A stretch of DNA of 64,000 nt from Pseudomonas putida (GTDB lineage: Bacteria > Pseudomonadota > Gammaproteobacteria > Pseudomonadales > Pseudomonadaceae): NCBI RefSeq assembly GCF_009883635.2, contig NZ_CP026115.2, positions 62,001-126,000 of the forward strand, given 5' to 3'. Both the position numbers and the translations under genes were made by a program. Positions 1 through 8,258 of this stretch are shown here, piece by piece (the first letter of the stretch is position 1; each line of letters opens with the position of its first letter). The notes under the pieces were generated by a model. The model did no database searches, had not been told where the DNA came from, and saw only the letters and a list, made by a program, of their open reading frames with translations.

Positions 1-858
1 GGCGCTGCCGGCTTCGTGGCCCTGCCCGGCATCGAGGAACAGCGCGGTGTCACGCAGCGTGCGCGACACCACATGGCCGACGCTGGCACCGAACCAGCCC
101 TCGAAATGCAGCGGGCCACTGGGCGTGCGGTACCGGCTGGGCTTGAGCCCGACCAGGCCGCAGTACGACGCCGGGATGCGGATCGAGCCGCCACCGTCGG
201 TGGCATGGGCCACCGGGACGATGCCGGCGGCCACCGCCGCAGCGGCGCCACCGGATGAGCCACCCGCGCTCATGGCAAGGTTCCACGGGTTGTGGGTCTC
301 GCCCCAGAGCAGCGATTCGGTGGTGGTGGTCAGGCCGAACTCCGGGCAGGTGGTCTTGCCGAACGGCACCGCGCCGGCCTGCTCGTAGCGGGCAATCAGG
401 GTGCTGGTGACCGTGGCCGGCGGTGCATCGCGGAACAGCCGGCAGCCATGGGTGGTCGGCGTGCCTTGCAGGTAGGTGTTGAGGTCCTTGAGCAGCAGCG
501 GCACCCCGGCCAGCGCGCCCTTGGCTCCGTCACCAGCGGCGCGACGACGGGCCAGCAGGGCCTGGGCGTAGGCCTCGTGCAGCATGTTCACGGCGCCGAC
601 CCTGGGGTTGACGGCGGCATGCCGGGCCAGCGCGGCGGCCAGCAGCTCTTCGCCGCTGAGGCTGCCGGCGCGCACTGCCTCGGCCATCGCCCAGGCGTCC
701 AGGCCCTGGTAGTCGCTGGCCGACAGGCCGGTGGCTGCTGCGTCGGCAAAGCGCCCCAGCAGGCCGGCGCCCAGGCCGACGGCGCCGGCCTTGAGCACAC
801 TGCGGCGCGACCAGCTGGAGGCAGTTGTGGAATGCGGATCTTGGGTCTGATTACTCAT
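1..858 (-). CDS. Tat-exported amidase (amidase signature family), 3' end outside window
   Basis: Only the first 286 codons are present; the gene runs off the left edge. The N-terminus carries a twin-arginine motif (SRRSVLK, about residues 18-24) followed by a hydrophobic Ala/Gly/Leu stretch, so the enzyme is probably exported folded. The amidase signature triad is readable: Lys124 (LLLKDL), cis-Ser201 in GGSSGG and nucleophile Ser225 in GGGSIRIPA, with the usual 24-residue spacing between the serines. The ATG at 858 has AGGA four bases upstream. An in-frame ATG at 889-891 overlaps the stop of the upstream aldehyde dehydrogenase (TGATG), so the two are probably co-transcribed. It should hydrolyse a carboxamide or peptide C-terminal amide in the periplasm; the substrate cannot be read. 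Confidence 0.85.
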   Translation of the reverse strand, partial: MSNQTQDPHSTTASSWSRRSVLKAGAVGLGAGLLGRFADAAATGLSASDYQGLDAWAMAEAVRAGSLSGEELLAAALARHAAVNPRVGAVNMLHEAYAQALLARRRAAGDGAKGALAGVPLLLKDLNTYLQGTPTTHGCRLFRDAPPATVTSTLIARYEQAGAVPFGKTTCPEFGLTTTTESLLWGETHNPWNLAMSAGGSSGGAAAAVAAGIVPVAHATDGGGSIRIPASYCGLVGLKPSRYRTPSGPLHFEGWFGASVGHVVSRTLRDTALFLDAGQGHEAGSA

Positions 859-890
859 GGCGTCCTGTTCTTCATTGTTGTAAGTACGCA

Positions 891-2327
891 TCAGTCGGCA
901 GTGACCTGGGCCAGCATGGCGGCGAGGTAGTGCTCGCCATACGGTGGCAGCAGCCCCCACTCGCGGCGCGGGTCGTGTGCCGGGGCCTGGAACACGGTGC
1001 GCAGGTGGCTGAATTCAAGGAAACCCTCGCGTCCGTGATAATGCCCCATGCCCGAGGCGCCGACACCGCCAAATGGCGCATCGTGCAGGGCGGCATGCAT
1101 CATCACGTCGTTGAGCGTCACCCCGCCAGACAGCGTGTGGTTGAGCACCTGCTGCTGCTCTTGCGGGTTCTCGCCGAAGTAGTACAGCGCCAGCGGCCGT
1201 GGCCGGCTGTTGATCTGGGCAATGACCTGGTCCAGCGTGTCATAGGCCAGCACCACCAGCGACGGACCGAAGATTTCTTCGTGCATGATCTGCGCCTGCT
1301 CGGGCGGATTGACCACCACGCTCAAGGGCCGACGGCGTTCATCCGCGCTGCCCGGGGTTACCTCGGGCATCACCTCGACGCGCACGCCAAGCTGTTGCGC
1401 ATCCTGCACTAACGCCTCGACCCGCGCCAGGTGCCGGGTATTGACCACGGCCACCACATCCGGGTTGCCGGCCACGCTCGGGTTCAGCGCACAGTAGGCG
1501 CTGCGCAGCTCGGCGATGAAGCCCTCTTGCATCGCCTGGGGCACATAGACCAGGTCCGGGTTGATGCAGATCTGCCCGGCATTGGTGGCCTTGGCCACGG
1601 CAATACTGTGCGCGGCCTTGGCCAGGTCGGCGCTGGCCGACACGATCACCGGCGACTTGCCGCCCAGCTCCAGGGTTACCGGCACCAGGTTCTGCGCAGC
1701 ATTGGCCATCACCTTGCGCCCCACCGCCGTGCTGCCGGTGAACACCAGGTGGTCGAACGGCTGGGCGGTGAAGGCATCTGCCAGGTCCGGGCCGCCGGTC
1801 ACCACCGCCACCTCCAGCGGGTCGAGGTGCGCGGCGCACAGCTCGGCGACCAGCGCCGCCGTGCGCGGCAGCACCTCGGAGGGTTTGAGGATGGCCCGGT
1901 TACCGGCAGCAAGGGCCGACGCCAGCGGGCTGAAGAGGGTGTACAGCGGGGCATTCCACGTGCCAATGATGCCCACCGTGCCTTTGGGCTGGTAACGCAC
2001 CCAGGCCTTGGCGCCGAGCTGGTCGTAGGGCGCGAAAGGCGCCCTGGGCTCATCCGCCATCCACTGCTGCAGGTGGTCCCTGGCGTGCTTGAGGCTGGCC
2101 AGGGCACCGAGCACATCGTTCATCAGGGTGAAGCCGGCGGGCCGGCCGCCGAAATCCTCGTCGATAGCCTGGGTCAGGCTCTCGTGGTGGCGCACCAGCA
2201 GGTCGATCACCTGCTGCAGGCGCTGGCGACGGCGCTCGGCCGTGACGGCGCCCTCGCCGACGAAAGCGCTGTGCTGCCGCGCTAACAGGCCGCTGAGCGC
2301 CTGGACCGATGACGAAACGGGTGGCAT
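891..2327 (-). CDS. NAD(P)-dependent aldehyde dehydrogenase, coniferyl-aldehyde-dehydrogenase-like
   Basis: This 478-residue protein has the aldehyde dehydrogenase fold: a nucleotide-binding segment around FTGSTAVGR, general base Glu220 in LELGGKSP, catalytic Cys254 in NAGQIC and a late HEEIFGP motif. The compact length and the C-terminal tail ending with GLLPPYGEHY resemble the coniferyl aldehyde dehydrogenase (CalB-type) branch, which oxidises aromatic or medium-chain aldehydes to acids. An upstream ATG at 2366 exists, but the ATG at 2327 has a strong GAGGAG site seven bases away and was chosen. It is followed, with overlap potential, by the Tat amidase and is divergent from a flavin reductase gene. 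The family is certain; the substrate is inferred. Confidence 0.85.
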   Translation of the reverse strand: MPPVSSSVQALSGLLARQHSAFVGEGAVTAERRRQRLQQVIDLLVRHHESLTQAIDEDFGGRPAGFTLMNDVLGALASLKHARDHLQQWMADEPRAPFAPYDQLGAKAWVRYQPKGTVGIIGTWNAPLYTLFSPLASALAAGNRAILKPSEVLPRTAALVAELCAAHLDPLEVAVVTGGPDLADAFTAQPFDHLVFTGSTAVGRKVMANAAQNLVPVTLELGGKSPVIVSASADLAKAAHSIAVAKATNAGQICINPDLVYVPQAMQEGFIAELRSAYCALNPSVAGNPDVVAVVNTRHLARVEALVQDAQQLGVRVEVMPEVTPGSADERRRPLSVVVNPPEQAQIMHEEIFGPSLVVLAYDTLDQVIAQINSRPRPLALYYFGENPQEQQQVLNHTLSGGVTLNDVMMHAALHDAPFGGVGASGMGHYHGREGFLEFSHLRTVFQAPAHDPRREWGLLPPYGEHYLAAMLAQVTAD

Positions 2328-2402
2328 GGGTGTCTCCTCTGGCTGTTGACTGCGCCCGATGCGCATGGCGCCACACTAGCCAGGGCGCGGCGGCTGCGCC
2401 TC

Positions 2403-2414
2403 GTCCGATCGGAC
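2403..2414. promoter_or_regulatory. 12-bp palindrome between divergent genes (possible operator)
   Basis: GTCCGATCGGAC is a perfect 12-bp inverted repeat lying midway between the divergent aldehyde dehydrogenase (start 2327) and flavin reductase (start 2511). Position and symmetry suit a repressor site, but no regulator gene adjoins it and 12-bp palindromes also arise by chance in GC-rich DNA. Confidence 0.3.
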
Positions 2415-2510
2415 CAGAATCGAGCAACTGCGTTAGTCCGTTGAGACGATGCCCGGCAAGGCCTGCAGGCCAATACTGGCGGCACAAAAGCCACCCGCAT
2501 GAGGCCAGCC

Positions 2511-3494
2511 ATGGCAATCCCACAGATCGGTTTCGACCCCCAGGCCTTCCGCGCCGCACTTGGCACCTTCACCACCGGTGTCACCATCATCACCTCCCAG
2601 GGCGAGGACGGCGCGCCGGTGGGCATTACCGCCAACAGCTTCAACTCGGTGTCGCTGAACCCGCCGCTGGTGCTGTGGAGCCTGTCCAAGCAGGCGCGCA
2701 GCCTGCCGGTGTTCAGCAGCGGCAAGCACTGGAACGTGCACGTGCTGTCGATCGGGCAAGAGCAGCTGTCCGGCCGCTTCGCCACCCAGGGCGAGGACAA
2801 GTTCGCCGAAATCGAGCTCGACAACGGCATCAGCGATGCCCCGCTGCTGCAGGACTGCACCGCGCGCTTCCAGTGCCGCACCGCCTTCCAGTACGAAGGC
2901 GGCGACCATGTGATCTTCGTCGGCGAGGTGCTGGCATTCGACCACAGCGACCGCGCGCCACTGGCCTTCCAGAGCGGCCAGTACGCCCTGGCCACGCGCA
3001 AGCCGCGCAGCGAGCTGCGCCTGGCCACCACGCCACCGCCACCGGAATGCAGCTACACCGAAGACCTGCTGGGCTACCTGCTGGGGCGCGGCCACTACCA
3101 GGTGCTCAACCGGTTGCGCCAGCTGCTCAGCAACCAGCAACTGGATGAACAGGCGTTCTTCGTGCTGGCGGTGCTGTCGATCCGCGACAACCTGACCCTG
3201 GACGAGCTCAACACCTTCGTCAGCTACACCGGCCATGTGGTGACCCTGGCCGGCATGCGCTTTCTCGAACGCCAGGGCCTGGTGGCCATCGAAGGGGATG
3301 CCGCACCGTTGCGTTTCGTGCTGACCGCCAATGGCCGCGAGCTGTCATTGCAGCAGGTGGCGCTGGCCAAGGTGGTCGAGGAAGACCTCATCGGCAAGCT
3401 CGGCGAAGCCGATGCCCAGGCGCTGAAGGTGTTGCTCAAGCGCCTGATCGTGGTCAGCGACCCCGGCCTGCCGGACCTGTGGGCACCGCGATGA
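2511..3494 (+). CDS. Flavin reductase with C-terminal MarR-like domain (C1-HPAH-like)
   Basis: The protein has two parts. Residues 1 to about 165 are a flavin-reductase-like domain (GTFTTGVTIIT, ITANSFNSVSLNPPL, HWNVHVLS), which passes electrons from NAD(P)H to FMN or FAD for a partner monooxygenase. Residues from about 180 to the end form a winged-helix segment resembling MarR proteins. This arrangement is known from the C1 reductase of Acinetobacter p-hydroxyphenylacetate hydroxylase, where the MarR-like part is autoinhibitory and binds the aromatic effector. The ATG at 2511 has GAGG eight bases upstream and is preferred over the one at 2499. Its stop overlaps the start of the MFS gene (ATGA). 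No oxygenase component is visible nearby. Confidence 0.85.
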   Translation: MAIPQIGFDPQAFRAALGTFTTGVTIITSQGEDGAPVGITANSFNSVSLNPPLVLWSLSKQARSLPVFSSGKHWNVHVLSIGQEQLSGRFATQGEDKFAEIELDNGISDAPLLQDCTARFQCRTAFQYEGGDHVIFVGEVLAFDHSDRAPLAFQSGQYALATRKPRSELRLATTPPPPECSYTEDLLGYLLGRGHYQVLNRLRQLLSNQQLDEQAFFVLAVLSIRDNLTLDELNTFVSYTGHVVTLAGMRFLERQGLVAIEGDAAPLRFVLTANGRELSLQQVALAKVVEEDLIGKLGEADAQALKVLLKRLIVVSDPGLPDLWAPR

Positions 3495-4831
3495 GCAGCG
3501 CCACGCCTACCTTGCCGTCGACCACGGTCGGCTGGCGCAGCCATGGTCTGCTGTTGTTGCTGGCGGCCGTGTTCGCCGACAACTTCGTCGGCCGGCAGAT
3601 CCTGGCGGTGATGTTCGAGCCGATCAAGGCTGAGTTTCAGGTCGGTGACAGCGCCCTGGGCCTGATTTCGGGCCTGGCCTTCGCCGCGGTGTATGCCCTG
3701 CTCGGCTTGCCGGCCGGGCGCCTGGTCGACCGCCTGCCGCGCCTGCGCCTGCTGGCGCTGGCCTGCCTGCTGTGGGCGCTGGCCACCATGAGCTGCGGGC
3801 TGGCGGGCAGTTTCGTGGTGCTGGCCCTGGCGCGCATGCTGGTGGCGGTGAGCGAAGCGCCGACCACCTCGGCGTCGCTGTCGCTGATCGCCGACCTGTA
3901 CCCGCCACAGCGGCGCTCGTTTGCTATCAGCTGCTTCACTGCTGCACCGACTTTTTCGTCGATCATCGGCCTGAGCATCGGGGCCTGGGTGGTCGAGCAA
4001 TACGGCTGGCGCACGGCGTTCATCGCCCTGGGGCTGCCAGCCCTGGCCTTTGCCGCCCTCCTTGGGCTGCTGGTGCGCGAGCCCGCGCGTGGCCGTTGGG
4101 ACCTGGGTCAGCACTCGGCACCGGCACCCGCGCCGCGCCTGGGCCTTGGCGCCGAAGCCCGCGCATTGTGGGCGCTGGCGCCCTACCGCTGGCTGATCCT
4201 TGCGGGCGGGCTGACCACGTTGGGTTCCTATGCCGTGGCCATGTGGAACACCAGCTTCCTGGTACGCTCCCATGGCCTGTCGCTGCGCGAGGCCGGCATG
4301 CTTGCGGGGGTGGTCTGCGGCAGCGCTGCCGGCATTGGCGGGCTGTTCAGCGGCTGGCTGAGCGACCGCCTGGCCCGCCGCAGTGCGCACTGGCAGCTGT
4401 CACTGCCGGTGCTCGGCCACCTGGCGGCGCTGTCGGCACTGGCCAGCTACCTGCTGTGGCCCAGCGAGCGGCTGATGTACCTGGGCGCCCTGCCGGTACC
4501 GGTGGCGATGCTGTGGTGCGCGCTGTACAGCTTCTTTGCCGTGTGGTGGGTGGCGCCGTCCTACAACCTGGTCACGCAACTGGTGGCGGCGCAGCAGCGC
4601 GGCACGGCCATGGCCCTGCAGACCATCGTCAGCACCCTGCTGGGCGTGGGGGCCGGCCCGCTGCTGACCGGCCTGCTCAGCGACCTGCTGCAACCCCTGT
4701 TCGGCGTGCAATCGCTGCGCTATGCGCTGTTGCTGGTGAGCCTGCCGGTACTTGGGGCGGTGCTGCTGTTGCTGCGCACGTCCCTGCATGTTCAGGCCGA
4801 TGTCAGCGATCAGCGTACCTTCAGCAGGTGA
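3491..4831 (+). CDS. MFS transporter
   Basis: A 446-residue protein with about twelve hydrophobic segments and major-facilitator signatures: [10 protein letters not shown] in the loop between helices 2 and 3, and the related [14 protein letters not shown] in the second half. The short [11 protein letters not shown] segment in helix 1 and the overall pattern fit the spinster-like/anion:cation symporter groups. The ATG at 3491 sits inside the flavin reductase stop (ATGA), so the pair is translationally coupled. The transporter therefore probably imports or exports the compound handled by the flavin-dependent system. The substrate is unknown. The 3' end overlaps the convergent DoxX gene by 22 bp. 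Confidence 0.88.
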   Translation: MSSATPTLPSTTVGWRSHGLLLLLAAVFADNFVGRQILAVMFEPIKAEFQVGDSALGLISGLAFAAVYALLGLPAGRLVDRLPRLRLLALACLLWALATMSCGLAGSFVVLALARMLVAVSEAPTTSASLSLIADLYPPQRRSFAISCFTAAPTFSSIIGLSIGAWVVEQYGWRTAFIALGLPALAFAALLGLLVREPARGRWDLGQHSAPAPAPRLGLGAEARALWALAPYRWLILAGGLTTLGSYAVAMWNTSFLVRSHGLSLREAGMLAGVVCGSAAGIGGLFSGWLSDRLARRSAHWQLSLPVLGHLAALSALASYLLWPSERLMYLGALPVPVAMLWCALYSFFAVWWVAPSYNLVTQLVAAQQRGTAMALQTIVSTLLGVGAGPLLTGLLSDLLQPLFGVQSLRYALLLVSLPVLGAVLLLLRTSLHVQADVSDQRTFSR

Positions 4832-5277
4832 TCTAGGGACAACTTGCCAGCCCCACGCGCGATCAGCAGCAGGAGCAAGCCCGCCCAGGTCAGGTGGGTG
4901 GGCCAGGCATCGGGGTAGACGAACACTTCGATCACCGTGGTCATGCCCAGCAGCGCCAGGGCTGACAGGCGGGTCATCAGGCCCAGCACCAGCAGCAGTG
5001 AGAACAGGTGCTCGGCGTAAGTGGCCAGGTGCGCCGCCAGCCAGGGGGAAATCAGCGGCAACGCATACTCGGTGCGAAACAGCTCGTAAGTGCTCGGCGT
5101 GATGGTCAGAAAGCCTTCGACCTTGGTTCGCCCGGACAGGAAGAACACCGAGGCAATGCCAAACCGCGCAACCAGGCACAAGATGCTGTCGCCCAAATGC
5201 TGTTGCAGGGCATCGGCAAGCCGGTTCCAGGCGTGGCGCAGGTTGCTGGTCAAGGGTGTGGCGTGGACATGGTCCAT
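4810..5277 (-). CDS. DoxX-family membrane protein of the bufferin operon
   Basis: A 155-residue protein with four hydrophobic helices and the DoxX-like segment [21 protein letters not shown]. It is the last gene of the bufA-bufB-bufC operon, ten bases after bufC, a position DoxX proteins commonly hold in such loci (GigT in the Cupriavidus gigPABT operon). A role in quinone-linked redox chemistry or peptide maturation at the membrane has been suggested for the family, but is not demonstrated by the sequence. The ATG at 5277 is preceded by GAGG; the reading frame stays open further upstream but that part lies inside bufC. The 3' end overlaps the MFS gene tail on the other strand. Confidence 0.85.
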   Translation of the reverse strand: MDHVHATPLTSNLRHAWNRLADALQQHLGDSILCLVARFGIASVFFLSGRTKVEGFLTITPSTYELFRTEYALPLISPWLAAHLATYAEHLFSLLLVLGLMTRLSALALLGMTTVIEVFVYPDAWPTHLTWAGLLLLLIARGAGKLSLDHLLKVR

Positions 5278-5287
5278 GGTGGCGTCC

Positions 5288-6043
5288 TCAAGTAAAGCTG
5301 AGCGGGCGGAAGACCTGGGCAGCGACCAGGCGGCCGAGCAGGTCGCCGAAGTCCAGGTCCGGTTGGGTGTGTTCGGCAAACTCAGAAGCCTGTTCAAGGG
5401 GCTGCCCGGTTGCGCAGGCCTGCAGGAACGCACAGCCGCCCTGCTCCAGCGGCTGGTGAGTGACACCCTCGGGGCCGCCAACGAACAGCGCACCTTCACC
5501 GACCCAAGGCTGATCGTCTGCCCAGGCCAGCTGCTCGCGGCCGCAGCGCCAGAGGCGGTAGGCTGGATGCGCCGCACACCAGTACCAGCGGGCATTGGCA
5601 CGCGGGTAGAGAACGCTGCGCGCCAGGTCACCGGCCGTCATGCCAGCCAGCTCGGCCAAGTCGAGGCAAGGCGCATCGAGTGCGCTGAAGGCCTCGCTCC
5701 AGCAGGCATCCAGCCGTGCAACCTCGGCCAGGTACGGCACGCCGTGTTGTGCTTGCGCCTGCTCGAGAAAGTCGGCGAAGCCTGCGCCGTAATGGATCAG
5801 CCGGGGGTCGTCGGGTGGCGCTTGCCGTGCGTAGGCCGCCGCGGCCGCTTCCATCCATTCGCGCCCGACCAGGGTCAGGACGCTGGGGAAGTTGCTACAC
5901 AACGCCTCCACGCAGCCGGCCATGACCGTGTTGCGATACACCGCGAACGCCGGCTGTTCGGTGAGTGCCGCCAGCCCCGGCGCCGGGTGCCCCTGCAAGG
6001 CGGCGACGAACGCGTCCTGGAACTGGCTCAAGGTAAGGTTCAT
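5288..6043 (-). CDS. bufC: BufC/HvfC-type partner protein (DUF2063)
   Basis: A 251-residue protein of the DUF2063 (HvfC/BufC) family. The N-terminal family segment is recognisable: [12 protein letters not shown], then [16 protein letters not shown] and [13 protein letters not shown] (residues 1-65). This domain was once called putative DNA-binding, but in these operons it acts as the partner of the MNIO enzyme, helping to present the precursor peptide. The C-terminal half is more variable and includes [15 protein letters not shown] and a Trp-rich part. Its ATG overlaps the bufB stop by four bases (ATGA), so the two are translationally coupled. Family assignment is strong; the mechanistic role comes from family knowledge. 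Confidence 0.88.
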   Translation of the reverse strand: MNLTLSQFQDAFVAALQGHPAPGLAALTEQPAFAVYRNTVMAGCVEALCSNFPSVLTLVGREWMEAAAAAYARQAPPDDPRLIHYGAGFADFLEQAQAQHGVPYLAEVARLDACWSEAFSALDAPCLDLAELAGMTAGDLARSVLYPRANARWYWCAAHPAYRLWRCGREQLAWADDQPWVGEGALFVGGPEGVTHQPLEQGGCAFLQACATGQPLEQASEFAEHTQPDLDFGDLLGRLVAAQVFRPLSFT

Positions 6044-6873
6044 GGCTGCTCTCCAGGGCTGTTCAGGGTTGCCTGGGCCATGGCCCGTTCGCCCAGCAAT
6101 TCATTGAACGACGGGACATTGCCATCCCGCTCGACCAGGGTCGGGCGCGGGCCAATCCGGGCGATCAGGCGCCGGTAAAGCGCCCAGACCGGCTCGGCGA
6201 CTCGCGCATCGTGCGAGTCGATCAACAGGCTGCCTTGCGCGTCGTGGCTATAACCGGCCAGGTGAATTTCGCTGATCGCCTGTGCGGGAAAGCGGTCCAG
6301 ATAATCGGCAGCGCTGAAGCCCAGGTTGTGCGCGCTGACATAGACGTTGTTGACGTCCAGCAGCAAGCCGCAACCCGTGCGCCGGGCCAGTTCCGCCAGG
6401 AAATCGATCTCGTCCCAGTCATGCCCGTCCAGCTGCAGGTAATGGCTGGGGTTCTCGATCGAGATCCGCCGCCCCAGCGCTTCCTGGCTGCGCTGGATAT
6501 TGCTGCTGATGCGGGCCAGGGCCTCGCTGCTGCGCGGGAACGGCAGCAGGTCGGGGTGATAGGCGCCGCGCCAGGTCGACCAGGCCAGGTGTTCGGACAC
6601 CAGCACCGGCCGCACCTGGTCGATAAGCGTGCGTAAGCGTTGCAGGTGCTGCGGGTCCGGCTCGGCATCGGCCGCCAGCGACAGCGCCACGCCGTGCAGC
6701 GACAGCGGGTGGCGCTCGGCGATGCGCAGCAGCCAGGCAAGGCGCGGGCCGCCGACCATGTAGTTCTCCGGGTGAACCTCGAACCAGAGCCCTTCGGCGC
6801 TGCACGCCAGCGCCGCGTCATAGTGCTCGGCCTTGAGCCCGATCCCGGCGCCCAGTGCTGCCTTGCCGTTCAT
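6040..6873 (-). CDS. bufB: MNIO-family RiPP-modifying enzyme (DUF692)
   Basis: This 277-residue TIM-barrel protein belongs to the multinuclear non-heme iron-dependent oxidative (MNIO, DUF692) enzymes. Expected metal-ligand segments are in order: LHG near residue 60, SEHLAW near 94, SIENPSHY near 139, LLDVNNVY near 173, [10 protein letters not shown] near 204 and VERDGNVP near 250. MNIO enzymes oxidise cysteine side chains of precursor peptides; in bufferins this gives thiooxazole groups that bind copper. The gene starts 16 bp after bufA and overlaps bufC by four bases, making the natural precursor the BufA peptide just upstream. The chemistry on this particular peptide is inferred. Confidence 0.92.
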   Translation of the reverse strand: MNGKAALGAGIGLKAEHYDAALACSAEGLWFEVHPENYMVGGPRLAWLLRIAERHPLSLHGVALSLAADAEPDPQHLQRLRTLIDQVRPVLVSEHLAWSTWRGAYHPDLLPFPRSSEALARISSNIQRSQEALGRRISIENPSHYLQLDGHDWDEIDFLAELARRTGCGLLLDVNNVYVSAHNLGFSAADYLDRFPAQAISEIHLAGYSHDAQGSLLIDSHDARVAEPVWALYRRLIARIGPRPTLVERDGNVPSFNELLGERAMAQATLNSPGEQP

Positions 6874-6889
6874 GGTCGGCCTCCTCTGC

Positions 6890-7177
6890 TCAGGACTGGA
6901 TCGGGGTCAGCGAACCCATGCCGTTCGGGGTCTTGATCGAGGTGCAGGTGCCGGCCGGGACGTTCTTCCAGTGCATGCCGTCGTAGTCCTTCTTCGCGGA
7001 GCCGGCGCAGGTGGTGCCGGCGCCTGCCTTGCAGTCGTTCTTGCCGGCCATGGCGACGCCGTAGCATTTCTCCATGGTGGCGCCGCTGCCGGCCGGCTGG
7101 GTGGGGGTAGCCGCCAGGGCGGCGCTTGCCAGCGAAGCGAGGGCCAAGGCAGCGGTGGCGAGGGCTAAGGTTTTCAT
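6890..7177 (-). CDS. bufA: Bufferin precursor (DUF2282 secreted peptide)
   Basis: A 95-residue peptide. Residues 1-22 are a Sec signal peptide (Lys3, hydrophobic core, ending ALAA). The mature part has four cysteines, Cys38, Cys49, Cys57 and Cys78, in the DUF2282 contexts [27 protein letters not shown] and [10 protein letters not shown]. Such peptides are RiPP precursors (bufferins) modified by the neighbouring MNIO enzyme BufB with BufC, and chelate copper in the periplasm; the Cupriavidus homologue GigP is induced by gold and copper. It is the first gene of the operon, and a SigF-type promoter lies 54 bp upstream. Copper as the metal here is inferred from the family. Confidence 0.9.
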   Translation of the reverse strand: MKTLALATAALALASLASAALAATPTQPAGSGATMEKCYGVAMAGKNDCKAGAGTTCAGSAKKDYDGMHWKNVPAGTCTSIKTPNGMGSLTPIQS

Positions 7178-7230
7178 GCTGAAGTCTCCAGAGTGGTTGG
7201 CCGTGGCAGGTTTACCGGCGGCTCATGGAG

Positions 7231-7259
7231 TAGTTCGTGGCGTGTGCGGATCCGGTTAC
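7231..7259 (-). promoter_or_regulatory. SigF-type (ECF) promoter of the bufABC-doxX operon
   Basis: On the minus strand the -35 element GTAACC (7254-7259) is followed by exactly 16 bases and the -10 element CGAACTA (7231-7237). This matches the GTAACC/CGAA promoter I recall for Caulobacter SigF (ECF16). The same bases with the same spacing occur at the sigma gene at 7655. The -10 lies 54 bp upstream of the bufA start codon. Confidence 0.85.
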
Positions 7260-7316
7260 AGGACTGGAAAAATTTTTCGCTCAACCGGCTGGTGCTGAGC
7301 CTGAGCTGAGAGGTCT

Positions 7317-7561
7317 AGCGCCTGCGAGGTCGAGCGCCGCCCGCGCGGCGCATCGCGAGCTTTGCTCGCTCCTACGTTTGTTTCGGGCCAGTAACGCCTG
7401 TGGCAGGCACGCGCGACCGCCTTGTTGGTACGACGCGATGTATAGACAGGCGCCAAGGGATTCGCGCGCAAATCCCCCAGGAATAATTGGCCCGAAACAA
7501 ACGTAGGAGCGAGCAAAGCTCGCGATGCGCCGCGCGGGCGGCGCTCGATCTCACAGGCGCT
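7317..7561. repeat. Paired 74-bp inverted repeats around a conserved spacer (REPIN-like element)
   Basis: The arm at 7317-7390 and the arm at 7488-7561 are reverse complements over 74 bases with two mismatches. Each arm has a GC-rich hairpin (CGCCGCCCGCGCGGCG), a GCGAGCTTTGCTCGC hairpin and the tail CTACGTTTGTTTCGGGCCA. The 97-bp spacer is related, in reverse orientation, to the spacer of the copy at 38682-38924, so the whole unit, not only the arms, has been duplicated. It sits between the two SigF promoters and carries no gene. Confidence 0.85.
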
Positions 7562-7654
7562 GAACATATGCTGGCGAGCACTTGCTGGTCTTTACTTAAG
7601 GTTTCAATCCAGGGGGTCACCAACGGCTGGCTCACCGAAAATTGCACCCACGGT

Positions 7655-7683
7655 GTAACCCAGGCGGCCCATGCAGCGAACTA
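7655..7683 (+). promoter_or_regulatory. SigF-type (ECF) promoter overlapping the sigma factor start
   Basis: GTAACC (7655-7660), 16 bases, then CGAACTA (7677-7683): identical in both hexamer and spacing to the bufA promoter. The usual ATG of the sigma gene (7671-7673) falls inside the spacer, so transcripts from this promoter would begin near 7690 and lack that ATG. It implies positive autoregulation. Confidence 0.75.
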
Positions 7684-8258
7684 ACTCACAGGCAGTGCTC
7701 GATGCGCGCGAAGCCCAGCTGCAAGCCTTGCTGCTGGCCGGGCTGGCGGGTGATGCGCAGGCCTACCGGGCCTTCCTCGCCGCGCTGGCGCTGCATATCC
7801 GGGCGTTTCTGCGGCGGCGCCTGGCTGGCCGCCCGGCCGAGATCGAGGACCTGCTGCAAGAGGTGCTGCTGGCGGTGCACAACGCGCGGCATACTTATCA
7901 GGCGCAACAACCGTTGACCGCCTGGGTGCAGGCGATCGCCCGCTACAAGCTGGTCGACTACCTGCGCAGCCGGGCCCGCCTGGATGCGCACAGCGCGCCA
8001 CTGGATGACGACGCCGAGCTGTTCGCCAGCAGCGATGCCGAACCTGCCGAAGCCAGCCGCGACCTGGCCAGGCTGCTGGAACAGCTGCCCGAGCGTCAGC
8101 GGCTACCGATCGTCCACGTCAAGTTGCAGGGGCTGTCGGTGGAGGAAACCGCGCAACTGACCGGGCTTTCCAGCTCGGCGGTCAAGGTGGGCATACATCG
8201 CGGCCTGAAGGCCCTGGCCAGGTTGATTGGAGGTAGGAGCGACGATGAAGACCGATGA
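7671..8258 (+). CDS. sigF: ECF sigma factor, SigF/ECF16 type
   Basis: A 195-residue extracytoplasmic-function sigma factor. Region 2 spans about residues 25-95, with EIEDLLQEVLLAVH for core binding and PLTAWVQAIARYKLVDYLR for -10 recognition. Region 4 spans about 128-185, with LPERQRLPIVHVKLQGLSVEETAQ, abbreviated here in part, and an SSSAVKVGIHRGLK recognition helix. It overlaps the nrsF gene by 14 bp, the normal layout of a sigma/anti-sigma pair. The start is uncertain: the ATG at 7671 lies within a perfect SigF-type promoter, so a downstream GTG at 7695 is plausible for transcripts from that promoter. Neighbouring promoters and genes indicate it drives the buf operon in response to metal stress. 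Confidence 0.9.
   Translation: MQRTNSQAVLDAREAQLQALLLAGLAGDAQAYRAFLAALALHIRAFLRRRLAGRPAEIEDLLQEVLLAVHNARHTYQAQQPLTAWVQAIARYKLVDYLRSRARLDAHSAPLDDDAELFASSDAEPAEASRDLARLLEQLPERQRLPIVHVKLQGLSVEETAQLTGLSSSAVKVGIHRGLKALARLIGGRSDDEDR

Noticed and set aside
7317..7561. CRISPR array or insertion sequence at the paired repeats
   Set aside because: There are only two inverted arms and no direct repeat series, and no transposase frame in the spacer.
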